A stretch of DNA of 34,537 nt from Bacillota bacterium (GCA_023460955.1 JAEWOH010000049.1:1-34537); one strand, 5' to 3'; counted from the stretch's first letter, positions 15,169 to 24,357 are shown. The notes: generated by a model from the letters alone, not told the origin. Translations and numbers: made by a program.

Positions 15169-17465
15169 AATTAATGGTTAAGACAAGAATGAGACCGTTC
15201 ATGGTCATATACATTCTGGTATTTTTTGTTTTGATAGTATCGGCTATACTTTTTTCAGGACAATTGGAATACATACCTCAGATTACGGAGGTGATTCCAG
15301 CCGATTTCACATCAACTGAGTTTGTATGGAAAAATACACCAGTGGAGATTAAAGGAAAGCATTTTAAGAAACAAATGGACTTATATATAGATGGAATGAA
15401 GTTAGAACAGTATACATACAACAATGAAAAGAGCATTTCATTTAAAATGCCTGAAGCATTTTACGAGGACGGGCAAAAAGAAATTTACCTCAAAAATCGA
15501 GCGGGTCTGCTCTCATTCATTTCGTCGAACCACTATCTGTTAAAAATGCGTTCAGAGGATGTGATTCAGCCTAAAATCACCGGCTATTCCGTAGAAAAAG
15601 TTTCTTCCATCACTGCGAGAATAGATTTTCAAGGGGAAAACTTCACAGACAAGACGGTGGTATCCCTAAATGCCGAGTTACAAACTAATACAATTCTACA
15701 TTCAGATAAGGCTATGAGCGTCAAAATAAACATACCTGATTGGTATAAGGAATCATCATTGATCTTCGTTTTGACCGATCGAGAAAATGATAAGATTAGA
15801 AGCAATATAATCAAGCTAATTAATCCCTTTCAAATCAACGAAAGCCACAAGAAAAAGTCTAGTCTTGAATATCTAAAGAATGGGTATTTGGTTTCACACG
15901 CTTTTGGTGAACTGGATGGTAAATCTTATACAAATAGTCTAGAGGCGTTTATGCATAGCTATAAGACAGGGCATAGGGTTTTTGAGGTTGATCTGCAATT
16001 CACAAAGGACGATATTTTAGCAACTATTCACGACAAGCCCGAGATTAACACCTTTGCTGAGGAGCAGAAAAGTGTGCCATATACTATTCTAACCTTTGAG
16101 CAGTTATGTAAGCTAATGGTTGAATACAACGATGTTTATATTATTACCGACAGCAAATACAGCGGAAACCTGGCTGCAGTAAAAAATGCGGCGGATGTTA
16201 TGATAAAAACGATTAATCAAGTTGAGCCAAAATTGATTGACCGCTTTGTGATTCAGTTTTACACTCAGAAGATGTACCACTTTTTGTCTCAAAACTATCC
16301 GTTTGTATCCTATATTTACACACTTTATCAGTCGCCGGATACAGATGAGGAGGTTATACAATTTGTAAAAGCCACGGGGATTCCTGTTGTGACGATGTGG
16401 GGTGACCGGGCAGTGCCTGGGTTTATCAAACAACTGAACGAGGCGGGAGCATACACCTTTGTCCACACTGTTAATGATTCTTCAAAGGTCAATGATTTTA
16501 TGCAGCGAGGTGTTTATGGCGCTTACACTGACCGACTGACTTATACCGACTTTTCTATTCCCAGAACGGAGCGCCATAGGACAATGAATCATGAAGATAT
16601 AAATGCAAGATTGCGGGCAGAGTCGCTAAAATCGTATATAAACGAACTCAACCAAACCAATGTGCTTCAAATTCTGATTAACAGGGGACAGGCACTAGCT
16701 TCGCTTCCTGCTGACATTGTACATTCCTTCCCTGGCAATCCGGGTGGAAACGAACCATATCAATTTTTTATTAAGCAGGGAGGGAAGATTCTTTACCAAG
16801 CTTCGTCCGCCGATCAGCTCAGCCAGAAGCTAAAACAAAGCTTTGGAATGGATTTATCAATCACTACGGATGACTCTGGTATTACTGTTGGAGATATTTC
16901 CTACCCACTGGCGGGGACAGGACTGGTGTTTTTAAAGTTGAATTTACAGAGTAGGATTCTTGAAGAAATGGTGCAATTTGATGTGGGTGACAGCTGTCGA
17001 ATGATTCCACTGGATGCCTCTCGTGTAAATAATAGGAACGCATTAATGGAATATCTGGATCAAATCAACAAAGATAAGTATCTACTGATGTTTTCGGTTG
17101 CAGATGAGGGCAGCAATGCATTGGACGACAAATTACAGAAAAAGCTAGCAGAGATGGGTTTAAAGCAAAAACTCAAGGGGAACTTCCGTTGGAGTTATCT
17201 CGCGATTATAAACAACGGAAAAGTGCTGGCAGAAGAACTCTCACCAAAGCTAATTGAGAAATCTGTGTTGATTGACGACTGGCTCGTAAGCATTAAAAGC
17301 GGAGGATTCGAGGCTGGGAGTATTTCAAGCGTTCAAGTGGATGGAGTTGAATATTCGCAGAACAGGCGCGGTCTAAATATTGTGGTGTTTGACAAAACCA
17401 TTGGTTCAGTTGTAGATTCTGTTTGCTTTGATACTCATTTAAATTTTGGTAAATACCCCCAGTAG
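15165..17465 (+). CDS. Membrane-anchored GDPD-like phosphodiesterase with Ig-like and ILEI/PANDER-type regions
   Basis: A 766-residue multidomain exported protein. One N-terminal transmembrane anchor (about 13-33) is followed by two IPT/TIG-like beta domains (about 38-125 and 133-222), a glycerophosphodiester phosphodiesterase-like barrel (about 240-465), a linker, an ILEI/PANDER-like domain (about 575-690) and a C-terminal segment (about 722-766) that repeats its start, IVVFDKTIGSVVDSVCFDTH. In the GDPD part H245, N257, E274, D276, H289 and D290 match catalytic and metal-binding positions, but the usual HRG arginine is alanine (HAFG). ILEI-fold domains in eukaryotes bind carbohydrate or act in glycan processing. 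GAGGTG precedes the ATG, which overlaps the previous stop, so the two act together, probably on glycerol-phosphate groups outside the cell. Confidence 0.82.
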   Translation: MKLMVKTRMRPFMVIYILVFFVLIVSAILFSGQLEYIPQITEVIPADFTSTEFVWKNTPVEIKGKHFKKQMDLYIDGMKLEQYTYNNEKSISFKMPEAFYEDGQKEIYLKNRAGLLSFISSNHYLLKMRSEDVIQPKITGYSVEKVSSITARIDFQGENFTDKTVVSLNAELQTNTILHSDKAMSVKINIPDWYKESSLIFVLTDRENDKIRSNIIKLINPFQINESHKKKSSLEYLKNGYLVSHAFGELDGKSYTNSLEAFMHSYKTGHRVFEVDLQFTKDDILATIHDKPEINTFAEEQKSVPYTILTFEQLCKLMVEYNDVYIITDSKYSGNLAAVKNAADVMIKTINQVEPKLIDRFVIQFYTQKMYHFLSQNYPFVSYIYTLYQSPDTDEEVIQFVKATGIPVVTMWGDRAVPGFIKQLNEAGAYTFVHTVNDSSKVNDFMQRGVYGAYTDRLTYTDFSIPRTERHRTMNHEDINARLRAESLKSYINELNQTNVLQILINRGQALASLPADIVHSFPGNPGGNEPYQFFIKQGGKILYQASSADQLSQKLKQSFGMDLSITTDDSGITVGDISYPLAGTGLVFLKLNLQSRILEEMVQFDVGDSCRMIPLDASRVNNRNALMEYLDQINKDKYLLMFSVADEGSNALDDKLQKKLAEMGLKQKLKGNFRWSYLAIINNGKVLAEELSPKLIEKSVLIDDWLVSIKSGGFEAGSISSVQVDGVEYSQNRRGLNIVVFDKTIGSVVDSVCFDTHLNFGKYPQ

Positions 17466-17480
17466 GGGAATCTTCATATT

Positions 17481-17512
17481 TGTACTGATCTCCTCATACG
17501 GAGATCAGTACA
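17481..17512. terminator. Strong hairpin between convergent genes, possible bidirectional terminator
   Basis: TGTACTGATCTCC and GGAGATCAGTACA form a perfect 13-bp stem with a 6-nt loop, 15 nt after the stop of the GDPD gene. No T-run follows on either strand, so it is not a classic intrinsic terminator; it may still stop or stabilise transcripts from the converging genes. Confidence 0.5.
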
Positions 17513-17530
17513 TCCTGTATTCCATATACA

Positions 17531-17570
17531 ACTAAATATTTTCGTGGTTCCCCAACCGGGGAGATTTAGT
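17531..17570. repeat. Nested dyad downstream of the FkbM gene
   Basis: ACTAAAT (17531-17537) pairs with ATTTAGT (17564-17570), enclosing TCCCC/GGGGA (17549-17553, 17558-17562). It lies 29-68 nt past the minus-strand FkbM stop and could be its transcript end, although it too lacks a T-run. Confidence 0.35.
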
Positions 17571-17598
17571 ATCAATCCGTTAATCATCAAGTTATCGT

Positions 17599-18882
17599 TT
17601 ATTTTACAAGCACTTTCTTTATTGCACGCATAGGTTTTGTAATTTTCCAGCTCGTTGAATCTAATACACTATCAAGTCTACTTTGTGTATCATTAAGTTC
17701 TGCTTTTGTATCATTGAGCTCCGCTTTTGTATCATTGAGTTCCGCTTGTGTATCGTTAAGCTGCCTTTTGATATCAGCATACTGGCTCTGAATATTGGCA
17801 AGCTGCATCTGAGAAGCTTCAAGCTGAGCTTGCTTGTTAATTAGCTGATTCTGGGAATCCGCAATTTGGTTCTGGGAATTGGCCAAAAGAATCTCAGTAG
17901 CAGTGAGCTGAGTTTCTTTTTCGATAAGCTGGCTATGGGTAGCTTCACGTTTATTCTCTATACCTGCGAACTGGCTCTTGATATCAGTTAGTTGTTTTTT
18001 TAACAAAGCCTCATTTCTTTCTAATTCGGCAATTTTATCAGCATCTTTTTGGTGTATAACTCGAAAATTCTCAAGCTCATAGCGGATAGCTCTATAGTCA
18101 GGCATTTGTGCTGCAATGTTCTCACAACAAAATTCTGCAACTGCTAAGATACGTTTATCTGGCTCCTGCTTTAGAATTGTTACATTATAGCCTGCTTCAT
18201 ATAAAAGTCTCATGCTTCGCAAGGTAGCAGGTATCGAATGAAATTCAATATAAATTAAAGGTTTATATTTCTGTAAGGTTTCTTTAGCACCTTCTAAGAA
18301 AAGTGCCTCTGCACCTTCAATATCTAACTTTATAATGTTAGGGATTAAGCCACTTTCTTTAACAAAACTGTCAAGCTTGCAAACATAAACTGATTCCGTC
18401 TTAAAACCTAAACTGCTTAGTGTCTCATGTGAATTATCTGTTCCATCACCACATGCAAGCTGTGATGTGCTGCTTGCGCCACTGTCTACAGATAAAGACA
18501 TTAGCATATCCTCAAATTCATTTTTAGAACCTAATGCAAAATTGTAGACTTCTATCCTAGATGCAAGCTCCGGATTTAGTGAAAGATTATGATTTATCCG
18601 TTCAACGTTTGAAGGGTTTGGTTCAAAACAGCAAATCTTATGTGCAGTAGGGGCTACTTTAGCAAACATAAGACTACTCATTCCCATAAAACCCCCTACA
18701 TCAAAAATCACACTATCTTTAAGTTCTTGTAATCGAAAATGGACAAGCATTTCCTGATCATGATATCCGCTTGAGTAAAAATTAAAATACTCATCTTGCA
18801 TAAGTAGTTTTATACCACTCAGGTCACCATGTTCAAATATCTGTAACTTACAACCGTAAGGTAAGGTTTGTTCGTTGTTCAT
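17599..18882 (-). CDS. FkbM-family methyltransferase with repetitive coiled-coil tail
   Basis: FkbM methyltransferases add methyl groups, usually O-methyl on sugars, using S-adenosylmethionine. In this 427-residue protein the SAM-binding motif is VIFDVGGFMG (D61), followed by CFEPNP and IIKLDIEGAE. From about residue 260 to 400 runs a long heptad-like coiled coil rich in Gln, Asn and Ala, ending in near-identical ELNDTKA units, then a basic tail STSWKITKPMRAIKK that many surface-glycan enzymes share. Start ATG 18882 has GGAG 7 nt upstream; an in-frame ATG at 18966 would add a spurious hydrophobic segment. It is the last gene of the long operon. Coiled-coil methyltransferases can set glycan chain length in ABC-exported polymers, so a capping role is possible. 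Confidence 0.87.
   Translation of the reverse strand: MNNEQTLPYGCKLQIFEHGDLSGIKLLMQDEYFNFYSSGYHDQEMLVHFRLQELKDSVIFDVGGFMGMSSLMFAKVAPTAHKICCFEPNPSNVERINHNLSLNPELASRIEVYNFALGSKNEFEDMLMSLSVDSGASSTSQLACGDGTDNSHETLSSLGFKTESVYVCKLDSFVKESGLIPNIIKLDIEGAEALFLEGAKETLQKYKPLIYIEFHSIPATLRSMRLLYEAGYNVTILKQEPDKRILAVAEFCCENIAAQMPDYRAIRYELENFRVIHQKDADKIAELERNEALLKKQLTDIKSQFAGIENKREATHSQLIEKETQLTATEILLANSQNQIADSQNQLINKQAQLEASQMQLANIQSQYADIKRQLNDTQAELNDTKAELNDTKAELNDTQSRLDSVLDSTSWKITKPMRAIKKVLVK
17686..17769. repeat. Four tandem 21-bp repeats inside the FkbM gene
   Basis: Four in-frame units of 21 bp (starting 17686, 17707, 17728, 17749) encode seven-residue (heptad) repeats of the ELNDTKA type. The two middle copies differ by very few bases; the outer ones are more diverged. 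Such repeats can change in number by slippage, altering coiled-coil length without breaking the frame. Confidence 0.9.
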
Positions 18883-19017
18883 AATAAATCTCCATTCTAT
18901 CACAGTCACTGCAACAAAAAGTAATGATAAAGTAGCATTCACAATAATCATTACAAGCCCATACAATGCTTATTGTTAATAATATATTTATACACTGTCA
19001 AAAATTCAACTAATATT

Positions 19018-20751
19018 TTAATTAAATTTTTCTTTTAACCTTCTTATAAAAAACATAAATCTTTTTACAAAAGAATACATCTTTGGATTTCCATTAAGTC
19101 TCAATTTAATAGCTTCTTTTAACTTAGTTCTATCGTGCTTTGCATAATAATACAACTTATTGACTTTATTTTTATTTTTTGTTGTAATTACATCTATAGC
19201 TGCTTTTTCATCTAAAACCTCTTTATTATGTTTATAGCAAGTATCTTTATAAAACATATAAACTGTATGATTAAAATAATTAATAAATTTACATACTTCA
19301 TCATCAGAATAGTCAATTTCTTCACATATGTCTGCATTAAATTCTTCATTTGGAGTAAAGTTTTTTTGATCAAAATTAAACTTTATAATTTTATTTCCAA
19401 AAAGCAATTTATAATTCATCTTTATAGTATAAATTAATTTTTTTACATTTTGGTTACTTAGGTCATAATCAATGTCCGAATTTTTTAGTATACTTAATTT
19501 ATAATTCTGTCTTTTATATGCCTTTTCATAAATATTAATTATTTTTTCATTAAAAATTTTTACATCATAATGTTTTTCCGCAAGCTCTCTACCAAGCTTA
19601 CCACGTCGTATACGTTCATCTTCATTATCTATCAAAAATTTAACTGCCTCAGCCAATTTTTCCACATTTAAATTTTCTACTAAAACGCCGCAATCAGGTG
19701 AAAACGTAATTTGTGGTAAAGTCATATTATCAAAAACCACAACAGCTCTTGAACACGCCATTGCTTCAATAGCCATAACGCCAAAAGTCTCACCTTTAGT
19801 AGGCATCAAAAAGAAATCGCAAGCATTAAAGGCTTGAACAATTTTCTCATCAGTTATATTTCCAAGATCTATAATGTTATACTTTTTTTTAAGACTATCG
19901 AAATTTCCTATCTCGCTACAAGTTAAAATTGTTACAGAATTATCTGTCTGCAATATCTCTAATGCTTGTCTGATCTCTGAAGCACACTTAAAATCTTTTT
20001 GGGAGCGAAGAAAAATTACAATATCGTCATCGGGAATATTGAATTGTTTTTTAATTTCTTTTTTATTGTTTTTGTCTTTAAATAAATCTAAATCAACACC
20101 AAATGGTAATACATGTACATGTTCAAAGTGTTTTGTAATTGGACTTTTCTTTACAAAAGTCTCGTCTAAATAATTCGTAGAAACTATAATGTCAATATCC
20201 CACTCCTTAGCAATTTTTTCCTTTTGCCTCCACATGTAATTACAATTATCTAATTTAAATGGGAAAAGGCTACTTAAATTATCACATTTTTCACAACCAG
20301 ATTTCCATTTTTCGCATTCATAAGGATGAACGCATCTGCCAGTAAAATTCCATGGATCATGAATTGTTATCACTGTTGGTCTTAAACTAAATAAATGTGT
20401 TAGTGCGGGTAGTGGTATTTTTGTATTATGTATCATATGGTAATGTATTAAATTTGATTTATTAAAAATTTCACTATTTAAAAGTAATTCACCAATTATC
20501 GAGAATTGAGAATGAGTTGACAAAATACTATTTTCCAATTCTCGAAAATGGCCCTCTAATTTCTCAATCTCATCACTTTCGTAAAACCTATATACATTTT
20601 CGTTATTAGATAATTTATATGTGACAATTTGATTTAGTCTATGTTCTGTTTTTTTTATGGAGTCTATCATATCATATCCATTAAATCTACTACCATAAAT
20701 ATCAATGTTATTAACTGCCAATATATCCAAAGAGCCGTTATTGTCTTTCAT
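19018..20751 (-). CDS. Family 4 (GT-B) glycosyltransferase
   Basis: A retaining-type glycosyltransferase of 577 residues acting at the cytoplasmic face on a lipid-linked glycan. The N-terminal half has HDPWNFTGRC and a four-cysteine group (C140, C146, C153, C156), seen in WcaC-like GT4 enzymes. The C-terminal half has LPFGVDL (215-221) and the EX7E motif E321-E329 in KGETFGVMAIEA. After the GT domain (about residue 415 on) comes an extra AT-rich segment with a basic tail KLYYYAKHDRTKLKEAIK that is nearly the same as the tail of the upstream gene's product. GAGGA lies 8 nt before the ATG. Donor and acceptor unknown. Confidence 0.88.
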   Translation of the reverse strand: MKDNNGSLDILAVNNIDIYGSRFNGYDMIDSIKKTEHRLNQIVTYKLSNNENVYRFYESDEIEKLEGHFRELENSILSTHSQFSIIGELLLNSEIFNKSNLIHYHMIHNTKIPLPALTHLFSLRPTVITIHDPWNFTGRCVHPYECEKWKSGCEKCDNLSSLFPFKLDNCNYMWRQKEKIAKEWDIDIIVSTNYLDETFVKKSPITKHFEHVHVLPFGVDLDLFKDKNNKKEIKKQFNIPDDDIVIFLRSQKDFKCASEIRQALEILQTDNSVTILTCSEIGNFDSLKKKYNIIDLGNITDEKIVQAFNACDFFLMPTKGETFGVMAIEAMACSRAVVVFDNMTLPQITFSPDCGVLVENLNVEKLAEAVKFLIDNEDERIRRGKLGRELAEKHYDVKIFNEKIINIYEKAYKRQNYKLSILKNSDIDYDLSNQNVKKLIYTIKMNYKLLFGNKIIKFNFDQKNFTPNEEFNADICEEIDYSDDEVCKFINYFNHTVYMFYKDTCYKHNKEVLDEKAAIDVITTKNKNKVNKLYYYAKHDRTKLKEAIKLRLNGNPKMYSFVKRFMFFIRRLKEKFN

Positions 20752-20791
20752 AATTTAATCCTCTACTAATAAATAGTGTTATTCGCATCGT

Positions 20792-23209
20792 TTACAGGTT
20801 AGTTTTTTTAAATCTGAGAATACAATAAATTTTTTTGGCTAACTTGTATAAAATAGGCTTATTATTAAGCCTCCACTTTATGGCTTCCTTTAACCTTTGC
20901 CTGTCATGCCTTGCATAGTAATAAAGTTTGTACAGCTTCCCTCTTTTATTAATGTAGTTAATTTTTTTATCTATTTCTGTTTTTTTTTCCATTACATCTG
21001 AACTTTCTTCTAAACTTTGAACTATCTCGCTGTTTTGCTGATGTTTATACATTTGCATAACATTCTTTATTGATTTGTCATACTCTTTAATGATATCAAA
21101 CACAAACTTATTACTATTTTCATTTGGTAAAGGAAAATGCTCTTTTAGCAAAATATTTAAGTCGTCTTGCTTTTCCGTATTTATAACTAAGTCAATCAAA
21201 TTTTTCCAACGTTCTGCTATTATTTTTTGATCAAATCTTTTTGCCAATTCAAACGATTTCTTGCTCATTCTTTCATATAAGTTTTTCTCTTCAAATAATA
21301 AACATACTTTTTTTGCCATGGCATTTAAGTCATTTTGAGGTACTATAAATCCATTTTCTCCTTCAATAATTATATCATCAAGTCCTGAAATCTCATTAAT
21401 AACACATGGTAACCCATGTGAACCAGCTTCATTCAGTACCATCCCAAAGCCTTCACTTTCAGATGTTAATATTAGTACAGATGCTATTTTATAGAATTGA
21501 CTTACATTCTTTTGCTCTCCCACCATTATTAATGCATCATCTGATAAATTATTTTCATTAATTAATGTATTTATATTCTCCGGCAACTTGCCAACTAAAA
21601 GTAATTTAGCATCATTGTGATTATTAACTATAAATTTAAATGCTTTTAATATTCTATCTATGCGTTTAATATTATCATCAAATCTTGCCACTGCTATTAC
21701 TACTTTGTCTCTCTTCTCCTTAAAAGTAAACTCATTTTCCTGTTCAAATGTATTCGGATTGGGTACATATACTGCATTAATATTTTGTGCATTAAATATA
21801 TTGGTATTAAAAGTAGTTAATGCAGTAACTACATTTGCATAACTTAACTTATTTACTTTTGATAGGTGTAAATTAAGAAACATCTCATATTGTGTCGTAA
21901 GAAAATAAAACATATGATGTGACGCAATAGTTTTAATCTTCGTACTACTTAGTAATGAAAAAATATTTAATATATTTTGATTCAAAAGTGAATTTTCTAT
22001 ATATAAACTAGGTTGTAACACATTAGCTATAAATAGCATATTATATGCTTGATCATTTGTTATTCTAAATTCATCAAAAATAAAAAAGTCTACTTCCTCT
22101 GGAAGTGGAAACCGTTTATCATTTTCCGTTAAATTATTACTAATTAAAACAAATTTATAAAATTGCTTTAATTTTTGTATAATAATTGTCCAAACCCGTT
22201 CGATTCCACCCATTATCCAATAATCATTGTGGAGTAAAATGATTGGCTTATTCTCATTCTCTTTTATATAGAAAAGTTTTTTAACATTATTATGGAATTT
22301 ATTATCTTCCATTCCATATAGTTTTTTTAATGCAGATCTTAAATTTCCATCTTTATTTTGTAATTTAAGTATCAGTGCTTCAATTTGAGAAGCTGTTCTT
22401 AAATAGCCTGCATTCTTATATAAACTCAATGCTTTATACAAATATTCCTTGTCCCCTGAAATAACATTTTCAACTTCGTCAATATCTAATTCACTTGTTA
22501 TTCTAGAATGGAGTAAATCTGCTTCATATGATGCAATATCCGTTTTCGTTTTTGAATCCTGCTCATCATGAGCCCTTGATTTTACTAAAAAATCATGTAC
22601 TCTTAAAAATTTAGCATACTTAGACATTTTATACCACATATCATAATCTTGTGTACATTTCAAATTCTTATCAAATCCGCCGCAAATGTCAAACAGCTTC
22701 TTTGGTATTAATAACGAACAGCCGTGAACTCCTGTTGTATCAAAATTAAATGCTAGATATAATTTAATACTTTTTTCAAAATATGAAGACATAGTTTTGC
22801 AATTTATTAACTCGTTTTTTTCATTAATTACAAGATAATTACTAGAAACTATATAAATGCCGTCATCATCAATTTTAGATAGTAATTCTAGTTGCTTCTC
22901 AATCTTCTCAGGCATATATATATCATCATGACTAAGCCAGGAGAAATATTCACCCCTCATAGTTTCGATACCAAGATTAAGAGCTGTTGCCACACCACCA
23001 TTTTCTTTCTTAAAATATCTAATTCTATCTCCATAAGATAAAGCTATTTCTTCTGTCTTTCCCGCATCTATAGATCCATCATTTACAACAATTATTTCTA
23101 TGTTTGAGTATGTTTGTGCTAATGCACTATCAATAGCTTCTTTTAAGTAATTTGAACCGTTATAAACAGGAATTACTATTGATACCAATGGGTTAAATTT
23201 TTTATTCAT
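20792..23209 (-). CDS. Bifunctional GT2-GT4 glycosyltransferase
   Basis: An 805-residue protein that carries two glycosyltransferases. Residues about 7-250 are GT2 (GT-A fold): VSIVIPVYNGSNYL, NDGS at 43-46 and the metal/UDP-binding HDD at 94-96. Residues about 328-680 are GT4 (GT-B fold): MGGIERVW, VVIAVARFDDNIKRIDRIL and the EX7E region ESEGFGMVLNEAGSHG. The C-terminal 50 residues carry the basic KLYYYARHDRQRLKEAIK tail shared with the next gene. AGGAG precedes the ATG by 6 nt. Two linked transferases suggest that two successive sugars of one repeat unit are added by the same protein. Confidence 0.9.
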   Translation of the reverse strand: MNKKFNPLVSIVIPVYNGSNYLKEAIDSALAQTYSNIEIIVVNDGSIDAGKTEEIALSYGDRIRYFKKENGGVATALNLGIETMRGEYFSWLSHDDIYMPEKIEKQLELLSKIDDDGIYIVSSNYLVINEKNELINCKTMSSYFEKSIKLYLAFNFDTTGVHGCSLLIPKKLFDICGGFDKNLKCTQDYDMWYKMSKYAKFLRVHDFLVKSRAHDEQDSKTKTDIASYEADLLHSRITSELDIDEVENVISGDKEYLYKALSLYKNAGYLRTASQIEALILKLQNKDGNLRSALKKLYGMEDNKFHNNVKKLFYIKENENKPIILLHNDYWIMGGIERVWTIIIQKLKQFYKFVLISNNLTENDKRFPLPEEVDFFIFDEFRITNDQAYNMLFIANVLQPSLYIENSLLNQNILNIFSLLSSTKIKTIASHHMFYFLTTQYEMFLNLHLSKVNKLSYANVVTALTTFNTNIFNAQNINAVYVPNPNTFEQENEFTFKEKRDKVVIAVARFDDNIKRIDRILKAFKFIVNNHNDAKLLLVGKLPENINTLINENNLSDDALIMVGEQKNVSQFYKIASVLILTSESEGFGMVLNEAGSHGLPCVINEISGLDDIIIEGENGFIVPQNDLNAMAKKVCLLFEEKNLYERMSKKSFELAKRFDQKIIAERWKNLIDLVINTEKQDDLNILLKEHFPLPNENSNKFVFDIIKEYDKSIKNVMQMYKHQQNSEIVQSLEESSDVMEKKTEIDKKINYINKRGKLYKLYYYARHDRQRLKEAIKWRLNNKPILYKLAKKIYCILRFKKTNL

Positions 23210-23294
23210 TTTTAATCTCCTAATGTTACTTATTAAATTTTATCTTGTTAACTAAATTTCATATTGTAAAATAATGGCTAAATACCTGGCTGTT

Positions 23295-24338
23295 TTAGTG
23301 CCCTGAAGTTACCCCAACGTTTGATTTTTGTTTGAATGATTTATATAATTGTATAACCCCTTGTCTTGCAGTTTCTGTAAGTATTGAAAGTGTAAAGATT
23401 ATAAATATATAAGCGATATCATACAAAAAATAGTTATTAATTTGAAAATATTTAAAAAGTGTAAAATGTTTTTGTAACAAGGATAAGTAAATAACATGTA
23501 TTATGTAAGCTCCATAAGTTTTATCACCGATAAAATTTATAAACTTGTTACTAAAGTTAAGCTTAACAAAAAATGTAAATAAACAAATTGCCATTAAAAT
23601 ACAAGTTAAATCACTATAATTTAAAAATGGTATCTCCACTAATTTTAACTTACTTTTATATGCGTAAGAATATATAGCTGTTACAAATGCCAAATAACCC
23701 AAAATAGCAATATATCTATTCAGTTTTATACCATATTTACCAATATAAGCGCCAACAATATATAAACAAAAGAACAAAGCTAGTCTGTCGCTTGCAAGTA
23801 TACTAAACATATCATAACTAAAATAATTTTTAATTGTAAAAGTAAATGATGTTGCAGCAATACATATTATACTTAGTTTAAAATGTTGCTTTTGATTAAT
23901 AGCATTTAATATTTTATTAACATATGGTATAAATAAAGAAAACAAAAGCAAAACCACTATGTACCATAAATGATAGAAATAACCTCCAAATTTGAAAAAA
24001 TCATCAACAATCTGTAATATATCATGTTGCATTATAATAAAATAATATCCAAACAAAATCATAGGCAAATATAAGAGAAAAGGAGATAATATTTTGGCCC
24101 AATATTTTCTTAAACTAATCTCCTTTTTCCCTAACAAAAATCCTGAAATTAAAACAAAAACCATAATTGCGCAATTGCTAAAAATACGCATATACATTGC
24201 ATATTTGTAATTTGTATTCCAAAACGTAAACCCATTTTCTACAACTAAACCAACAGATGTAGAATGGATACAAATGACCATTAAGAAAAGCAAAATACGA
24301 AGTAGTTCTATGTTAGACATTTTTTTACTTTTTACCAT
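23295..24338 (-). CDS. Acyltransferase 3 family membrane protein (sugar O-acyltransferase)
   Basis: A 347-residue polytopic protein of the Acyl_transf_3 family, which puts acetyl or other acyl groups on sugars at the membrane. It has about ten hydrophobic helices and the family start SNIELLRILLFLMVICIHSTS with the conserved histidine, followed by FVLISGFLLGKKE. ATG 24338 has AGAGG 5 nt upstream; the GTG at 24344 overlaps that site and ATG 24320 is a third option. The setting inside a polysaccharide operon points to O-acetylation of the glycan. Confidence 0.88.
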   Translation of the reverse strand: MVKSKKMSNIELLRILLFLMVICIHSTSVGLVVENGFTFWNTNYKYAMYMRIFSNCAIMVFVLISGFLLGKKEISLRKYWAKILSPFLLYLPMILFGYYFIIMQHDILQIVDDFFKFGGYFYHLWYIVVLLLFSLFIPYVNKILNAINQKQHFKLSIICIAATSFTFTIKNYFSYDMFSILASDRLALFFCLYIVGAYIGKYGIKLNRYIAILGYLAFVTAIYSYAYKSKLKLVEIPFLNYSDLTCILMAICLFTFFVKLNFSNKFINFIGDKTYGAYIIHVIYLSLLQKHFTLFKYFQINNYFLYDIAYIFIIFTLSILTETARQGVIQLYKSFKQKSNVGVTSGH

Positions 24339-24357
24339 ATTCACCTCTAAATGATAA

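Noticed and set aside
17686..17769. CRISPR-like array
   Set aside because: Repeats are contiguous 21-bp units without spacers, in frame inside a coding gene, and encode coiled-coil heptads.
18883..18966. N-terminal membrane segment on the FkbM methyltransferase
   Set aside because: It appears only if the first in-frame ATG is used; GGAG before ATG 18882 indicates the shorter protein.
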